Origin: Actinostola sp. cb2023
Taxonomy: Eukaryota > Cnidaria > Anthozoa > Actiniaria > Actinostolidae
Length of the DNA: 64,000 nt
Direction of reading: 5' to 3'
Assembly: GCA_033675265.1 (NCBI GenBank)
Contig: JAUJYZ010000484.1
Location: 248,001 to 312,000, forward strand
Shown: positions 45,054-57,457 of the stretch, in pieces
Numbering within the stretch: position 1 is the first letter of the stretch
Layout: each line of letters starts with the position of its first letter
Notes under the pieces: generated by a model
What the model saw: the letters and a program-made list of their open reading frames with translations, nothing else
Told to the model about the DNA's origin: nothing
Database searches by the model: none
Position numbers and translations under genes: made by a program

Positions 45054-46249
45054 GTGGTTCAACACTTTTAATGTGGTATGTAAGCTATATCGGTATTTCT
45101 ACGTTTGACGAAACCTTACGAACTATATTTATTTACGTTATTGAACTCAAATCATAGAAAATATAGAGAATTTAAATATTATATGTTTTATATTTGACTA
45201 CCTTGCAGTAACCAGGGAATTTTTTTGTTGTATTTTAGGTCAATAACCAGGGAGTATGAACTTCTATAATCCCATTTAAACGAGGGTTAAAAAGTCTATA
45301 ACTTTTTGATTTGAAAGAATCCAAGATTGAATACCTGTAGTACTCAGCGCCAAGCAATTTCGGCCCCAATTTTGTTTGTATTTTTTGTTTTCTAAACAAA
45401 TTCATTTAAAGGATAAACTTAGGGTATTTTCATTATGCTACATAATTTGTAGTACTCACCATTATAATTGCGAAAATCCTGAACGATTCGTCGGAAGAAA
45501 TATTCTCTCGTTCACCAAGTGCTCTTACACGGCCCTTTGCTTTCCAAAATCGATTTCGTCATCGTTGGCTTGGTGTTTGAGCCAAAAACTATATATAAAA
45601 ATAAGTTTACTTGTAGAACAAGAGTGTTTTAAAAGAACACGAAGAAAGTTATTTCACTGGCGTCGATTATTGTGTACTAGAACATGATAGTGAGACAAAG
45701 ACGAACCCACACACACTTAACTCGCTGTTTCTTATTATGCAAATTGTTATTAATTGTTAACTATGACCCGTCATTCCTTGGCTTGTTCTTCTTCGCTACC
45801 AGTTAACACCAGAAGCAACGGTGTCACTAGCAAGACCTTTGAGAATTTCTAGTCTATTGTGCGCGGTCCAATGTCCAAGAATATATTCTCTAAATAATCG
45901 CACACGAGAAATATTTGCGGACGAAAAATCAAAAATTCATTATGAAATTAGGCGACTTCTGAAGACACAAATATTCACTCTTCGTCAGGCAGATAACGTC
46001 TTCAGATATGTTAACTCCGTCCAATTGGAACCTTATGTGTTTCTATTACTAGTCCGTAAATAGCAAAAAAATAGCATCGAATGATTGGAATGAGTTTTAC
46101 TAGGACGGTGTATAGTTCATTGTCACTAAAGAAATGTATAGAGCCGTTTCTCAATGTCGTCGGGAAAGCAAGAGCTTACAGTCACATGGCGATAGAACGC
46201 TTGAATGAATGGAGGGATGAACCACGCTGAAGAACTACTCCACTGGATA
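45047..46249. other. spacer with possible unidentified exons
   Basis: Mostly non-coding. Two stretches look coding-like but unidentified: a minus-strand piece near 45455-45600 ending in a donor-like ATG|GTGAGTAC, and the plus-strand frame reported separately. Confidence 0.3.
45800..46063 (+). CDS. unidentified open frame, possible exon
   Basis: An open frame of about 88 codons after a pyrimidine-rich CTTGTTCTTCTTCGCTACCAG that could be a 3' splice site. No ATG begins it. The translation is mixed and not low-complexity, with an amphipathic helix-like region (RREIFADE-type to RQADNVFRYVNSVQ) and ends FLLLVRK-stop. No family was recognised; it may be a terminal exon or chance. Confidence 0.2.
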   Translation, partial: QLTPEATVSLARPLRISSLLCAVQCPRIYSLNNRTREIFADEKSKIHYEIRRLLKTQIFTLRQADNVFRYVNSVQLEPYVFLLLVRK

Positions 46250-46416
<167 letters not shown>

Positions 46417-46478
46417 CCGAATGCAATAATGGCGGAATAATTTGCATAAACTGAGAAAAAATACGAATTTTAAATATA

Positions 46479-46529
46479 TGGGGGGGGGGGGGGGGGGGGG
46501 GGGGTGGGGGGGGGGGGGGGGGGGGGGGT

Positions 46530-46569
<40 letters not shown>

Positions 46570-47637
46570 GGGCTGCTATGTTGAGAGAAAAGTTCAGCCA
46601 AAAATGTATGGACCTCCCCCTGTTTGGAGTCTTAAATTGTTTAGCCCTCCCAATATTTGAGTTCAAAAAAATGTGGCCCTCCCCCATTACAAGTGAACAT
46701 AAAAATCATGAAACAGTACATACTGTACATCTCAACAATAAATCCCATACGTAAATATGCATATTTATGGAGCTTTTTAGCCGATAACAAGGAACCAGGG
46801 GTTGCACGTGTAGCGAGCGCTGTAAGCGTGAGACGCTAGGGGGTTTAGGGGCATGCTCCCCCTGAAAATTGTGAAATCCAGAGGGTCTAAAATGCAATTT
46901 CCAGCTTTCTGCAAGAGCTATTTGTGATTTACACGTATCGCTAATTTGCACTTTCAGTAGCGAGCGCCATAGGCGTAAGCCGGTAGGGGGTTTTGGGGGC
47001 ATGCTCCCCCAGAAAATTTTGAAATCTAGAGGGTCGAAAATGCTATTTCCAGCGTTCTCCAAAAGCTATTTGTGTATTTACAAGTATCGCTAATTTGCAT
47101 GTGTACAGTAGCGAGCGCCGTAGGCGTGAATCGGTAGGGGGTTTGGGGGCATGCTCCTCCAGAAAATTTTGAAATCTAGCTATATAGCTGGTCGAAAATG
47201 CTATTTCCAGTGTTCTCCAAGTGCTATTTGTGATTTACACGTATCGCTAATTTGCACGTAGGTAGGCGTAAGCCGGTAGGGGTTTTGGGGGCATGCTCCC
47301 CCAGAAAATTTTGAAATCCAGAGGGGTCGAAAATGCTATTTTCAGCGGTTCTCCAAGAGCTATTTGTGATTTACACGTATGGATAATGAGCACATTTCGA
47401 TGGTCTTTCATGTTCAAATTTGCCAAATAGAACAAGGAGCGAGAGCTTGATAATAGATACTGATTAGTGATGAAGACTTGGTTTATAAAAATGAGGTTAA
47501 AAATGATGACCCTCCCCAAAACTCAAATTAAAAAATTGTGACCCTCCCCAAAGTAGCGCTTAAAAAATCGTGACCCTCCCCAAAGTAGCGCTTAAAAAAT
47601 CGTGACCCTCCCCCCAAACATAGCAGCCCTCCCCCAC
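46479..47637. mobile_element. poly-G-headed element with internal tandem repeats
   Basis: Begins with about 90 G residues (three single-base interruptions), then AGGGCTGCTATGTT. The right end AACATAGCAGCCCTCCCCC is the inverse. Between 46808 and 47390 there are four ~150-bp tandem copies containing GCATGCTCCCCCAGAAAATT and TGTGATTTACACGTATCGCT. Three ~33-bp copies of GTGACCCTCCCCAAAGTAGC follow near the right end. Confidence 0.7.
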
Positions 47638-47956
47638 CACTTATTTATCATTTTTTGAAAGAACATACATAGTCTAGTAATACATCAAAAGCCCATCAAT
47701 TTAAATGAAACCCTCGTAAAGTTATAACCACATGAATTCTAGCAATTGCATGGAAACGAGGCTAGTCAGTCCAAAACTCAATTTCCCATACAAATCTTTG
47801 TGATTTCAATTCGCTATAACTTTTTACATTTTTTGTAGAATCGCTCTAAAGTCTTGTAGGTTTGTTTTTGTTATTATACTCTTTGAAACGATGGCTGTAA
47901 CATATCACTACTATACACAATGAGATTTACTGATTCCGCCATTATTGCATTCGGTC

Positions 47957-47991
<35 letters not shown>

Positions 47992-48238
47992 AGAACAGTT
48001 ATTAGATGCCATGCCTGGTAATATATGAATTGAGGGTAATTAACTTCGTCAGGCAAAGGGAATAGACGACAAACGCGTATTCAGACGTTTCGCCGGTGAA
48101 GGCTTCATCATGCAGTGGTATATTTTAAACTGAGAATCACTATCTTAAATGACTTACATTTGAATTCTGAAATACCCAATGGTATTTAGTTGATTAAACA
48201 ATACTTTATATAATTACAATAGTAGTGTCCTGGGAATA

Positions 48239-48521
48239 CAGTCATTTGCAAAAATTCTGGCCGCCATGATATATCAATATATCAGTATATCGGGTGCATT
48301 ATGGGTAATTAAATAATACTATTTTGAGTTTCCTAACGTATTAAATGAAGCCAAAAAAAAAAAACGTATGACTAAAATAAACATTATACTAATTATTTCT
48401 ACCAACTTTGCTGGCGTTAACCCGCTTTAAGGGGAATTTTCGATTATTTAATTACCCATAATGCACCCGATATATTGATATATTGATATTTCTTAGCGGC
48501 CAGAATTTGTGCAAATGACTG
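48239..48521. mobile_element. 283-bp MITE with TA target duplication, in PLE 3' region
   Basis: CAGTCATTTGCAAAAATTCT and its inverse form the ends, with TA outside (48237-48238, 48522-48523). The unoccupied sequence GGGAATAGTAATGAC exists at 60821-60835 (and inverted at about 50747-50760), which proves the insertion boundaries. TA duplication suggests Tc1/mariner-type mobilisation. Confidence 0.85.
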
Positions 48522-48538
48522 TAGTAATGACAATATAG

Positions 48539-50333
48539 TTATATGCAGAGAAACCTGCCTACACAGCCATTCATGATGTTAGTTGAATGTTTTCTTATTT
48601 CAAGTGCTTCGATAACTTTACGCTCTTTGGGGAATTTGATGTTTGTGTGAAGTATTTTCCATCTAATTGGAGATTCTTTCAGGAAATTGGCAGAGTGTGA
48701 TGCCAAATGTGTAAACACGGTCTGGCCTCGGAGGTGTTCTTTGATCCGTGAACCAATGGTGCGTCCTGTTTCTCCAATGTAGACTGCTTGACAGTAAGAA
48801 CACTTAATGTGGTAGATGGTATTCTTTGTCAGACATCTATTTTCCCTTTCGGCCAGCACACATGTCTCACATTCGCTTGGACAATTTTGCTTAACTTTAG
48901 GCGCTGCGAAGATCTTTGAGAGTGGTCGTCCGTTCATGAAGTGTATTCTAATACTGCCAATACCAGATCGTCGTATAACACTAGACAATGTGCGTCGTTT
49001 CAGTTCCTCGTTTATGAATGGGATTTTTAGATAGATATCACTTTGATGATCTTCTGTAGTCGGTGCGTTCCGCAGCGTGCGCTTAATGGTTGTTTTGACA
49101 AACTTCTTGGGATAACCGTTCTGAATGAATATTGATGTAATTTTACGTAGTGACAATGTTCTGTTGAACGTGAAATAGCTCTCCTCGTCTCTCCAATCAA
49201 AATAGCTCTCTTGGATGATATGGGGCCATGACTATCCCACGGTACAATACACTGGCTGTGTATGGGCTTGACATATAGTGTGGTAGAGAATGATCGCTTC
49301 TCATGGTCCAGAGAAACCATGGTGTCCAGAAATGGTAGTTGGTTGTCTTGTGGCATCTCAATGGTGAATTTCAGTGCAGTATTCAAGCTATTAGCGGTAG
49401 ATAGTATTTCCTCTGCAGTGATCCCATCAGACATCCATGCGATGAAGATATCGTCGATGTAGCGTTTGAGTGACATCAAGGCTTTGTCCTGAAATTGGCA
49501 TAGTATCTGTATGTCGATCTCGTTCATGTAAATGATTGCTAGTGCTGGGGCAAGGTTGTTCCCCATGGCGAGTCCAGTCTTCTGGGTATAGCCTTTATCT
49601 CCGATCAGGATTACGTCGCTCGTCAGACAGAGTCGGAGAAATGATTCAAAATCGTCATCATTTAAACCTTTCAGTTCGCAATCCGATTTATACTTTGAAA
49701 AGAAGTGTTTAGCCACAGAGAAAACACTGGGTGTAGTTGTGTCTATATCCTCCAGTGGAATGGAGCCATACAAATTACAGACATCAAGGCTGCAAAAAAC
49801 CCTTAACTTCTCCGTCGATATCAGATAAGAACTTGATAAATTCTTATGTGTTCTTAAGATGGGCCGGTACATGTCTTAAGAGTGTATTTAGTGAATTCGC
49901 CATGAATTTAGACAGACGTGTGGCAGGGGTGTCGGTAGCTGCATGTATTGGTCGGCCTTTCAGGTATCCCACTTTGTGATCTTTAGGTAGGCAATAGGCC
50001 GAGCAGGGTAGTGGTTCACTGCAAGTGTTGCTCTTAAGATCTTGCCAGAGTTTGGGGGTCGTGTTTTCGATACTTATCTGCAATCTTGTTAAGTTGTCCA
50101 TTGAATCGTATCATTTCCGTCCTGGGGAGATTCAACTTCTTTTTTGGCTTGTAGTTTCCCGTTTCAATGGTACTTTTACGAAGGATGTCTTCATAGTGGT
50201 TGTCGTCGAGAGCAACTAGTCGTTTGACTTGTCTGTACCACTTGGTTAGGAGGGGGATGGTATACGTGTCGCTTAGAAACGACGCACATTGTCTGTTATA
50301 CGACGATCTGGTATTGACAGTATTAGAATACAC
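48539..50333 (-). pseudogene. Penelope-like element, RT + GIY-YIG (outer copy, left arm)
   Basis: Collinear minus-strand frames: N-terminal region (50333 to about 50035), then CLPKDHKVGYLKGRPI and FCSLDVCNLYGSIPLEDI, GLAMGNNLAPALAIIYM, and catalytic YIDDIFIAW (49450-49461). The thumb with QLPFLDT and YVKPIHSQ follows, then the linker with the Cys cluster CETCVLAERENRC, and the GIY-YIG nuclease (IKCSYCQAVYIGETGRTIGS, then RIKEHL). PLEs prime reverse transcription at chromosomal breaks. The frames are offset near 50040, 49860 and 49160, so at least three indels break the gene. It is 5'-truncated at about 50,285, where an inverted second fragment begins. Confidence 0.85.
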
Positions 50334-50737
50334 TTCATGAACGGACGACCACTCTCAAAGATCTTCGCAGCGCCTAAAGTTAAGCAAAATTGTCCAAGCG
50401 AATGTGAGACATGTGTGCTGGCCGAAAGGGAAAATAGATGTCTGACAAAGAATATACCATCTACCACATTAAGTGTTCTTACTGTCAAGCAGTCTACATT
50501 GGAGAAACAGGACGCACCATTGGTTCACGGATCAAAGAACACCTCCGAGGCCAGACCGTGTTTACACATTTGGCATCACACTCTGCCAACTTCCTGAAAG
50601 AATCTCCAATTAGATGGAAAATACTTCACACAAACATCAAATTCCCCAAAGAGCGTAAAGTTATCGAAGCACTTGAAATAAGAAAACATTCAACTAACAT
50701 CATGAATGGCTGTGTAGGCAGGTTTCTCTGCATATAA
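50285..50737 (+). pseudogene. 5'-truncated PLE, GIY-YIG part (inner copy, left arm)
   Basis: Starts at CGACGCACATTGTCTGTTATA, head-to-head with the outer copy. It encodes the linker and GIY-YIG endonuclease in two frames, with a shift near 50450 (MSDKEYTIYHIKCSYCQA), and ends CVGRFLCI. It lacks all RT. It also lacks the MITE found in the outer copy's 3' region, so it is an independent insertion or predates that MITE. Confidence 0.8.
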
Positions 50738-50867
50738 CTATATTGTCATTACTATTCCCAGGACACTACTATTGTGATTATGTAAAGCATTGTTTAATCA
50801 ACTAAATACCATTGGGTATTTCAGAATTCAAATGTAAGTCATTTAAGATAGTGATTCTCAGTTTAAA

Positions 50868-50925
50868 AATATACCACTGATGAAGCCTTCACCGGCGAAA
50901 CGTCTGAATACGCGTTTGTCGTCTA
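50868..50925 (+). ncRNA. hammerhead-like motif in PLE 3' terminal region
   Basis: CTGATGA (50877-50883), stem II GCC-TTCACC-GGC, then GAAA (50897-50900) and a CG...CGTT stem III. Stem I is weak. This is the arrangement described in terminal repeats of Penelope-like elements. The outer-copy equivalent (48068-48125) has CA inserted in the core (CTGCATGATGA) and should be dead. Confidence 0.55.
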
Positions 50926-50969
50926 TCCTCCTTTTTCCCTTTGCCTGACGAAGTTAAATACCCTCAATT

Positions 50970-52506
50970 CAATAATAATAATGATGATAGTTATATATTT
51001 CTTAAAAACGGAAAAGACATATGTGTTAGAACGTACGTACCTTTCTCAGGTGCTATGTTGATAGCGATCCTTTCAATATTTAGTTTTCCAACTCATTTAT
51101 TTCTCGACTTGACTACCAGAATTAATACGTATAAACTTATTAAATGAAAAACTGGTGAGACATAACCCAAACAGGACTTCCCGGGGAACTTAATTTAACA
51201 AAAACAATTGCCAATTAAGGATATAAGCTAAGGGAAATAAAGCAGCTCCGTGCTGAGGGGAATTCCCCTAAAAAACTGGTCAACTAACAATGGCACAACA
51301 CCTACCTAGAACTGTCCTGCGTGCGCTACGATACTCACATGAATATAAAATAATGTCAATCGACGACCAATGTTTTATACTACAAAACACATGCTAATAC
51401 TTGTTTTTGCTGCGTACAATGCTGCACGAGACTCTCTCTCTCTATATATATATTTATAAAATAACATAATATAACGCGCGCTCTGATTGGCTAAAAAGCT
51501 ATGTGATATAAGAGCACATAAACATGGTTCATGACCTTGAACGACCTTGAAGCGATGCAGTGGATTTGATCGACCACAAAAGTATTTTTTTTCTGTTGTC
51601 AAACATGTTTTATTTACTAAACACAAAAGCCATAGAATTACAGTTTTTCTTTTTAGTTAAGTTCAAGTTCTATGTAGATGTGATTTTGATGATTTTAACC
51701 CGAAAATTAATTTTGCAAGAATTCAAACACGGCAAGAAACAAACTCGACGAATTGTCCAATTATTTTTGTCCACAATAACGAAGAAAACTAAATATAACG
51801 GCTCAGTGTTCTCAATCACATACTAACCATTTTGTAAGTTATATAGCTACACATATTTTCTCAAGTGTACGGCTGAAAATATCAAGAAAAGATAGCCGTA
51901 TTTATACTGACAAAAGAGTGAAAACAGAGCGATTCTTGTAGCTACACAGCTACACGGCGGGTTCACCTGAACATTCATATCTCTAGTAAAATATGTCAAA
52001 GAGAAAAAATATCTTGAAATGTCTCAGACGTCCATCGTTTATACATTCTTGTCGAGAAAAGCGATGAAAAGATTCAAAAAAATACGACAAAAACTGTGGA
52101 TATTTGGCTACCTGACTTCGTGCTCCATTCATCTAGTTGTCAAATATTTCAGAAAGTTTGAGGACTCTTCGTCATTGATCGTGATTCGGCTCAGCTTTTC
52201 TCACTTTTCTTCGTGTTTCGTGTTCACAGAATACAAAAACAAAGTGTAACAAGCATTCTTCTGTAATTTTCTGACAGAAAATAGCATTCTTCAAACGTTT
52301 TTCGTGTCAAAACTGACCCAAACGGGAAAACGGCACACTGACGAAAGTTGTCGAGTCGCTTGCCATTTTGATTTCTTTCGTGAGATTTGATTGGATGATG
52401 GGCGATTTCTGACGCTTTTCAGGAGAATTGAAAATTGATCAGTAAAACCTCGCGTAAATAAAGGATTTTTACGAAAGAAATCCTTGCAGTTATTTTATAA
52501 AAGCCT
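50970..52506. other. non-coding arm segment
   Basis: Contains the MITE-type block AACGCGCGCTCTGATTGGCT at about 51474 and AT-rich sequence. Frames at 51560-51826 and 52019-52249 have mirror copies in the right arm but resemble no protein. Confidence 0.4.
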
Positions 52507-52687
52507 TATAAAATGGTTTTCCATGTTTTGTGCTCTTATATCAACACTTGGGATGTTGAGAGAACACTTGAAAAGCTTTAAAATCACTCGCCGGAGGCTC
52601 GTGATTTTAAAGCTTTTCTCGTGTTCTCCCAACATCCCGCGTGTTGATATAAGAGCACAAAACATGGAAAACCATTTTATAAAGCTT
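52507..52687. mobile_element. hairpin MITE in left arm
   Basis: TGTTTTGTGCTCTTATATCA is mirrored by TGATATAAGAGCACAAAACA, with centre CTCGCCGGAGGCTCGTG. Mirror copy at 58870-59063. Confidence 0.7.
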
Positions 52688-52867
52688 AAATATAATATAT
52701 CGATATTTCAAAGAGTTATAAACAGTGAATACTGCAAAAACTAATGACGTCTAACTTATTCGACCTTGAACAACTTGCAAGGCGAGTGTAACTCAACACG
52801 ATCAGTCCTGCCCCTGCAAGAACCGATCCGATAACGAATGGTACTGACATACGCTGAAAGCAGTTAT

Positions 52868-53113
52868 AACTAGGGAGCGCGTAAGCAGCACTGAGACGTT
52901 TTTGACAACGCGGACGGCGCGCGCACTGAAGAATGATGTTCCAAACGAACGTCGACGTCCTTGATGGCAATCTACGGCGGCACTTCACCTGTTTTCACGT
53001 CGTAGATTGCCTTCACGGACGTCAACGCTGGGTCGTTTTTGAACATTATTCGTCAGTGCGCGCGCCGTCCGTATTGACAAAAACGTCTGCTGCTTTTAAA
53101 AGTTCTCTAGTAT
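52868..53113. mobile_element. GC-rich hairpin MITE in left arm
   Basis: GACGTTTTTGACAACGCGGA and GGACGGCGCGCGCACTG are mirrored near 53095-53045; the inner pair is GGCAATCTACG/CGTAGATTGCC. Mirror copy near 58452-58697. Confidence 0.7.
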
Positions 53114-53217
53114 CCCTGGTCCAGTGCACTTCTGGTCCATTTAATTTGGCGTTTCCCCGTCGTTTACAGGTTAAAGGGTGCCCCATTAGCTGCAGTGTTT
53201 GTCCAATGTTGTGCAGT

Positions 53218-53507
53218 TATATACACCTATTTCAAATAACGTTGTCGCGTTCAAAGCAACAAGCGTCAAGCCAAGACCGAAGTGAATGCTGGTTTTGTGT
53301 TTTGCAATTATTTAAATCACAATTGTTTCTATAAGGACTAATTAAAAATGTGAACATTTCCACGTGCTCGTTTGCATATCACACTTCGATCCATAGAAAA
53401 TAGGTCTGATTTGAATAATTTGCCAACACAAAACCAGCATTCATTTCGGTCTTGGCTTGACGGTTGTTGCTTTGAACGCGACAAACGTATTTGAAATAGG
53501 TGTATAT
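53218..53507. mobile_element. MITE with ~100-bp terminal repeats in left arm
   Basis: TATACACCTATTTCAAATAA is mirrored by TATTTGAAATAGGTGTATA, including GTCAAGCCAAGACCGAA and inverse. Mirror copy at 58048-58335. Confidence 0.75.
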
Positions 53508-53559
53508 CATCTCTCATGCACCCAACGTGTCACACAGCAGGGAAGTGCTGTCACTCCCA

Positions 53560-54098
53560 ACCTGTCTGTGTTACTGCGCATGCATTGATTTGGCATGTAT
53601 AGAAGGAATCAAGGAATCATCATTCATGTTTGACAAGGAGGAGTGTTACTGTTACTGTGTTACTGCGCATGCATTGATTCGGCATGTATTAGAAGGAATC
53701 AAGGAATCATCATTCATGTTTTGACAAGGATAGTGTTACTGTTACTGTGTTACTGCGCATGCATTGATTCGGCATGTATAGAAGGAATCAAGGAATCATC
53801 ATTCATGTTTTGACAAGGATAGTGTTACTGTTACTGTGATAGGCTGCGCATGCATTGATTCGGCATGTATAGAAGGAATCAAGGAATCATCATTCATGTT
53901 TTGACAAGGATAGTGTTACTGTTACTGTGATACTGCGCATGCAATTGATTCGGCATGTATAGAAGGAATCAAGGAATCATCATTCCTGTTTTGACAAGGA
54001 TAGTGTTACTGTTACTGTGTTACTGCGCATGCATTGATTCGCATGTATAGAAGGAAATCAAGGAATCATCATTCATGTTTTGACAAGGATAGTGATAA
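53560..54098. repeat. ~88-bp minisatellite, about six copies (left arm)
   Basis: The unit contains GCGCATGCATTGATTCGGCA, AAGGAATCAAGGAATCATCA, TTTTGACAAGGATAGTG and TTACTG repeats. Unit lengths vary by one base between copies. Mirror array at 57458-57985. Confidence 0.9.
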
Positions 54099-57000
54099 AG
54101 TACCCAGGTCGCGGTTGTTCGTGGTTTTTGGCATCGTCGACAGGTGTGAAATAGGTAGGTGTGTAGCTTGTTACATTTTAATATAACTATAATGATGCCG
54201 GTTCATCAAGCTAAGGTGTTAAATATTGTTAGGGCCGTGACGGTGTGCAGAGTGGCAGTAAATAATGTAGCTCTCTTGAATGTTTAATTTTTTTCTTTTA
54301 AACTTGTTTATGGTACATGGTAGGTAAACGGTCACATTTCCCCCGGATCTGCGCCTAGTAGTAGTGGTGATATATTTGATTGTGTCCGGTCTTTTCATTT
54401 ACAATGTTAATATCAGTATTCAATATTTGATCATATAAATTCATATAACTTGTTCGCTTGATTATTTTTATCTAGCGTAATAACTAGTGTTATCTTTCTT
54501 GATTGTGTCGATATTTTCGTTTTATACAATTTGTTTAATATCATGCAGTACTCAATATTTGATCATATAAATCATATAACTTGTTGAGATGATTAGGAAT
54601 ATTGTCTTTTATTAGGTATTTGAAGTTAATCAAAATCCCGGAGGGACACCCATACATGAGGTGATGGGAAGGCTCGTCGTACCTTTTAGGGTTTGAAATC
54701 CGCGATTTGGTACTGCTTAGGTGGTCTCAGATTAAAGGACCACCTGAAGATACCAAGTCGGTACGTTTTAGGACTGATGTCTGTCAGCAAATAAAATAAT
54801 GACAGTTGCAGATATAATGATATTAAGTATATTTTAACCCCCTAACATTTGTTTTTGCGAATGTTTCTCCCGGAATCGCAAAATTAACCGCAAGATGCAA
54901 TTAAAGGAATAAATTATTTTATACTTCTTAGGGGTGAACATTAGTTCATGCCCACGCCCAATTGGAAGAAACTCGGGTACCTTTTAGGGGTTCTTTTCAA
55001 AATTGCACGACGAGCATTCCCCTGACATTCGTATAGGATTTCTCTCCCCCCCCCCCCCCCCCCCCCCCCGGGAACATAATCTGACTTGATATTGATGTTA
55101 TCACCTAACGGTTCCAAATTAAGTATCTAGTGGTGCCATTGGTTAATTCTCGAAACATTTGTGTCTATTAATTAACCACACGCTGAGGACAACTTGACAG
55201 TTCCTGACCCTCATTCTTTTAGTAAGTTATGTTAACAAGGAAAGTGGTAAACATTGCTGTGAAACCGGTTAATGTTTATTATTAGCATCACCAGCAGTTT
55301 GGTCATGATAAACAATAACGTCCACCAAGATGAACTTGATAAAAGACGTGGAAGACATGTGATTAACGCCCGCGCCGGGCATATGCAGTAACTTGTACCA
55401 GAACTCCAGTGAAAACCAAGCCACTCTATATCACTTACTACTTGTAGAATGTTAGTTAGGACAAAGCACAGCCTTTTTTCTTTTTCTTCTTTGTTTTGTT
55501 ATTGCCTACCAAAATATTATCTAACCAAACCTGGTAGATCCTATATAAAAAAAACGATAAAACGAGAGTTGTCACTGCATTGGTAGATCTAATTATTGGA
55601 CATTTTTAATAGTTCAGTATTACAAGTAGCAGCGTCCTACTTCTATTTACCATTGTTCTACTTAGCCTAGATCAATCAACAGATCCACTAAATTTCAGAA
55701 TGGAGGTATGTTACGTACCGAGGAATAAGTGATTTAGAGTGGCTTGGGTTTCCTTTGAATGATTTTTGCAAGTTTTTTTTAACTTGCAAATCAGTCAAAA
55801 TGGAAACCCAAAGCCACTCTATAAATCACTTTATTCCTCGGTACCCGTAACTACATCCCTTCTGAAATTAAGTGGATCTTTTGCTGCACTAGGCTAGAAC
55901 ATGGTAAATAGAAGTAGACGCTGATAAGTGTAATACTGAACTATAAAAATGTCCAAAATTAGATCTTACCAATCAGTGGAACAACTCTCGTTTTATCCTG
56001 TTTATATAGATCGCCCAGGTTTTGGTTAGATAAATATTTTGTTAGCAATAACAAAAAAAAAAGAAAAAGAAAAAGAAGGCTGTTCTTTGTCCCTACAACA
56101 TTCTACAAGTAGTAAGTGATATAGAGTTTCTTGGGTTTCACTGGAGTTCTGGTTAACGTTAACTGAAGATGACCGCCGCGCGTTAATAACATTGTCTTCC
56201 AAGTCCCTTTTTATCAAGGTTCATCTTGGTGGACGTTATTGGTTCTCATGAACAACTGCTGCGTGATGCCCTAATAACGAACATTAACGGTTTCACTAGA
56301 ACTATTTACCCACTTTCCTTGTTAAACATAAAACTTACTTAAAAGAAATGAGGTCAGGAATGTCAAGTGTCCTCAGAGTGTGTTAATTTACTAGACCAAT
56401 GTTTCGAGAATAACCAATGCACCAATAGATACTTAATTTGGAACCGTTTAGGGGGATAAACATCAATATCAAAGTCAGCTTATTTGTTCCGGGGGTGCGG
56501 GGGGGGGGGGGGCGAGAGAAATCATATACGAATTCAGGGGAATGCTCGTCGGCAATTTTGAAAATGACCCTAAAAGGTACCCGAGTTTCTTCCAATTGGG
56601 CGTGGCATGAACTAATGTTCACACCTAAGAAGTATAAATATTTATTCCTTTAATTGCATCTTGCGTTAATTTGCGATTCCTGAGAACATTCGCAAAAACA
56701 AATGTTAGGGGGTTAAAATATATTAATATCATTAATATCGGCAACTGTCATTATTTTATTTGCTGACAGACATCAGTCCTAAAAACGTACCGACTTGGTA
56801 TCTTCAGGTGGTCCTTTTAATCTGAGACCACCTAAGCAGTACCAAATCGCGGATTTCAAACCCTAAAAAAGGTACGACGAGCCTTCCCATCACCTCAGTG
56901 TATGGGTGTCCCTCCGGGATTTTGATTAACTTTCAAATACCTAATAAAAGACAATATTCCTAATCATCTCAAACAAGTTATATGATTTATATGATCAAAT

Positions 57001-57457
57001 ATTGAGTACTGCATGATATTAACAAATTGTATAAACGAAAATATCGACACAATCAAAGAAGATAACACTAGTTATTACGCTAGATAAAATAATCAAGCGA
57101 ACAAGTTATATGATTTATATGATCAAATATTGAATATGATATTAACATTGTAAATGAAAAGACCGACACAATCAAATATATCACTACTACTAGGCGCAGA
57201 TCCGGGGGAAATGTGACCGTTTACCTACCATGTACCATAAACAAGTTTAAAAGAAAAAATTAAACATTCAAGAGAGCTACATTTATTTACTGCCACTCTG
57301 CACACCGTCACGGCCCTAACAATATTTAACACCTTAGCTTGATGAACCGGCATCATTATATTATTTATATTAAATGTAACAAGCTACACACCTACCTATT
57401 TCACACCTGTCGACGATGCCAAAAACCACGAACAACCGCGACCTGGGTACTTTATCA
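54099..57457. other. palindrome core, non-coding
   Basis: Inner parts of both arms and the centre. Contains a C24 tract at 55046-55069 with a broken G counterpart near 56491-56512. No gene is seen. The innermost ~600 bp per side diverges more than the rest. Confidence 0.5.

Larger units (their letters stand above)
47672..55774. repeat. left arm of a giant palindrome (8.1 kb)
   Basis: The arm is the reverse complement of 55781-64000. Matching landmarks include GTAATACATCAAAAGCCC at the outer end (window end on the right), the PLE genes, the minisatellite and the poly-C at 55046. Position sums stay near 111,560 for the inner 5 kb and rise to about 111,670 outward, because of a ~80-90-bp indel. 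Arm differences are mostly one-base indels in homopolymers, with more substitutions in the inner ~1 kb. The palindrome runs off the window. Confidence 0.9.
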
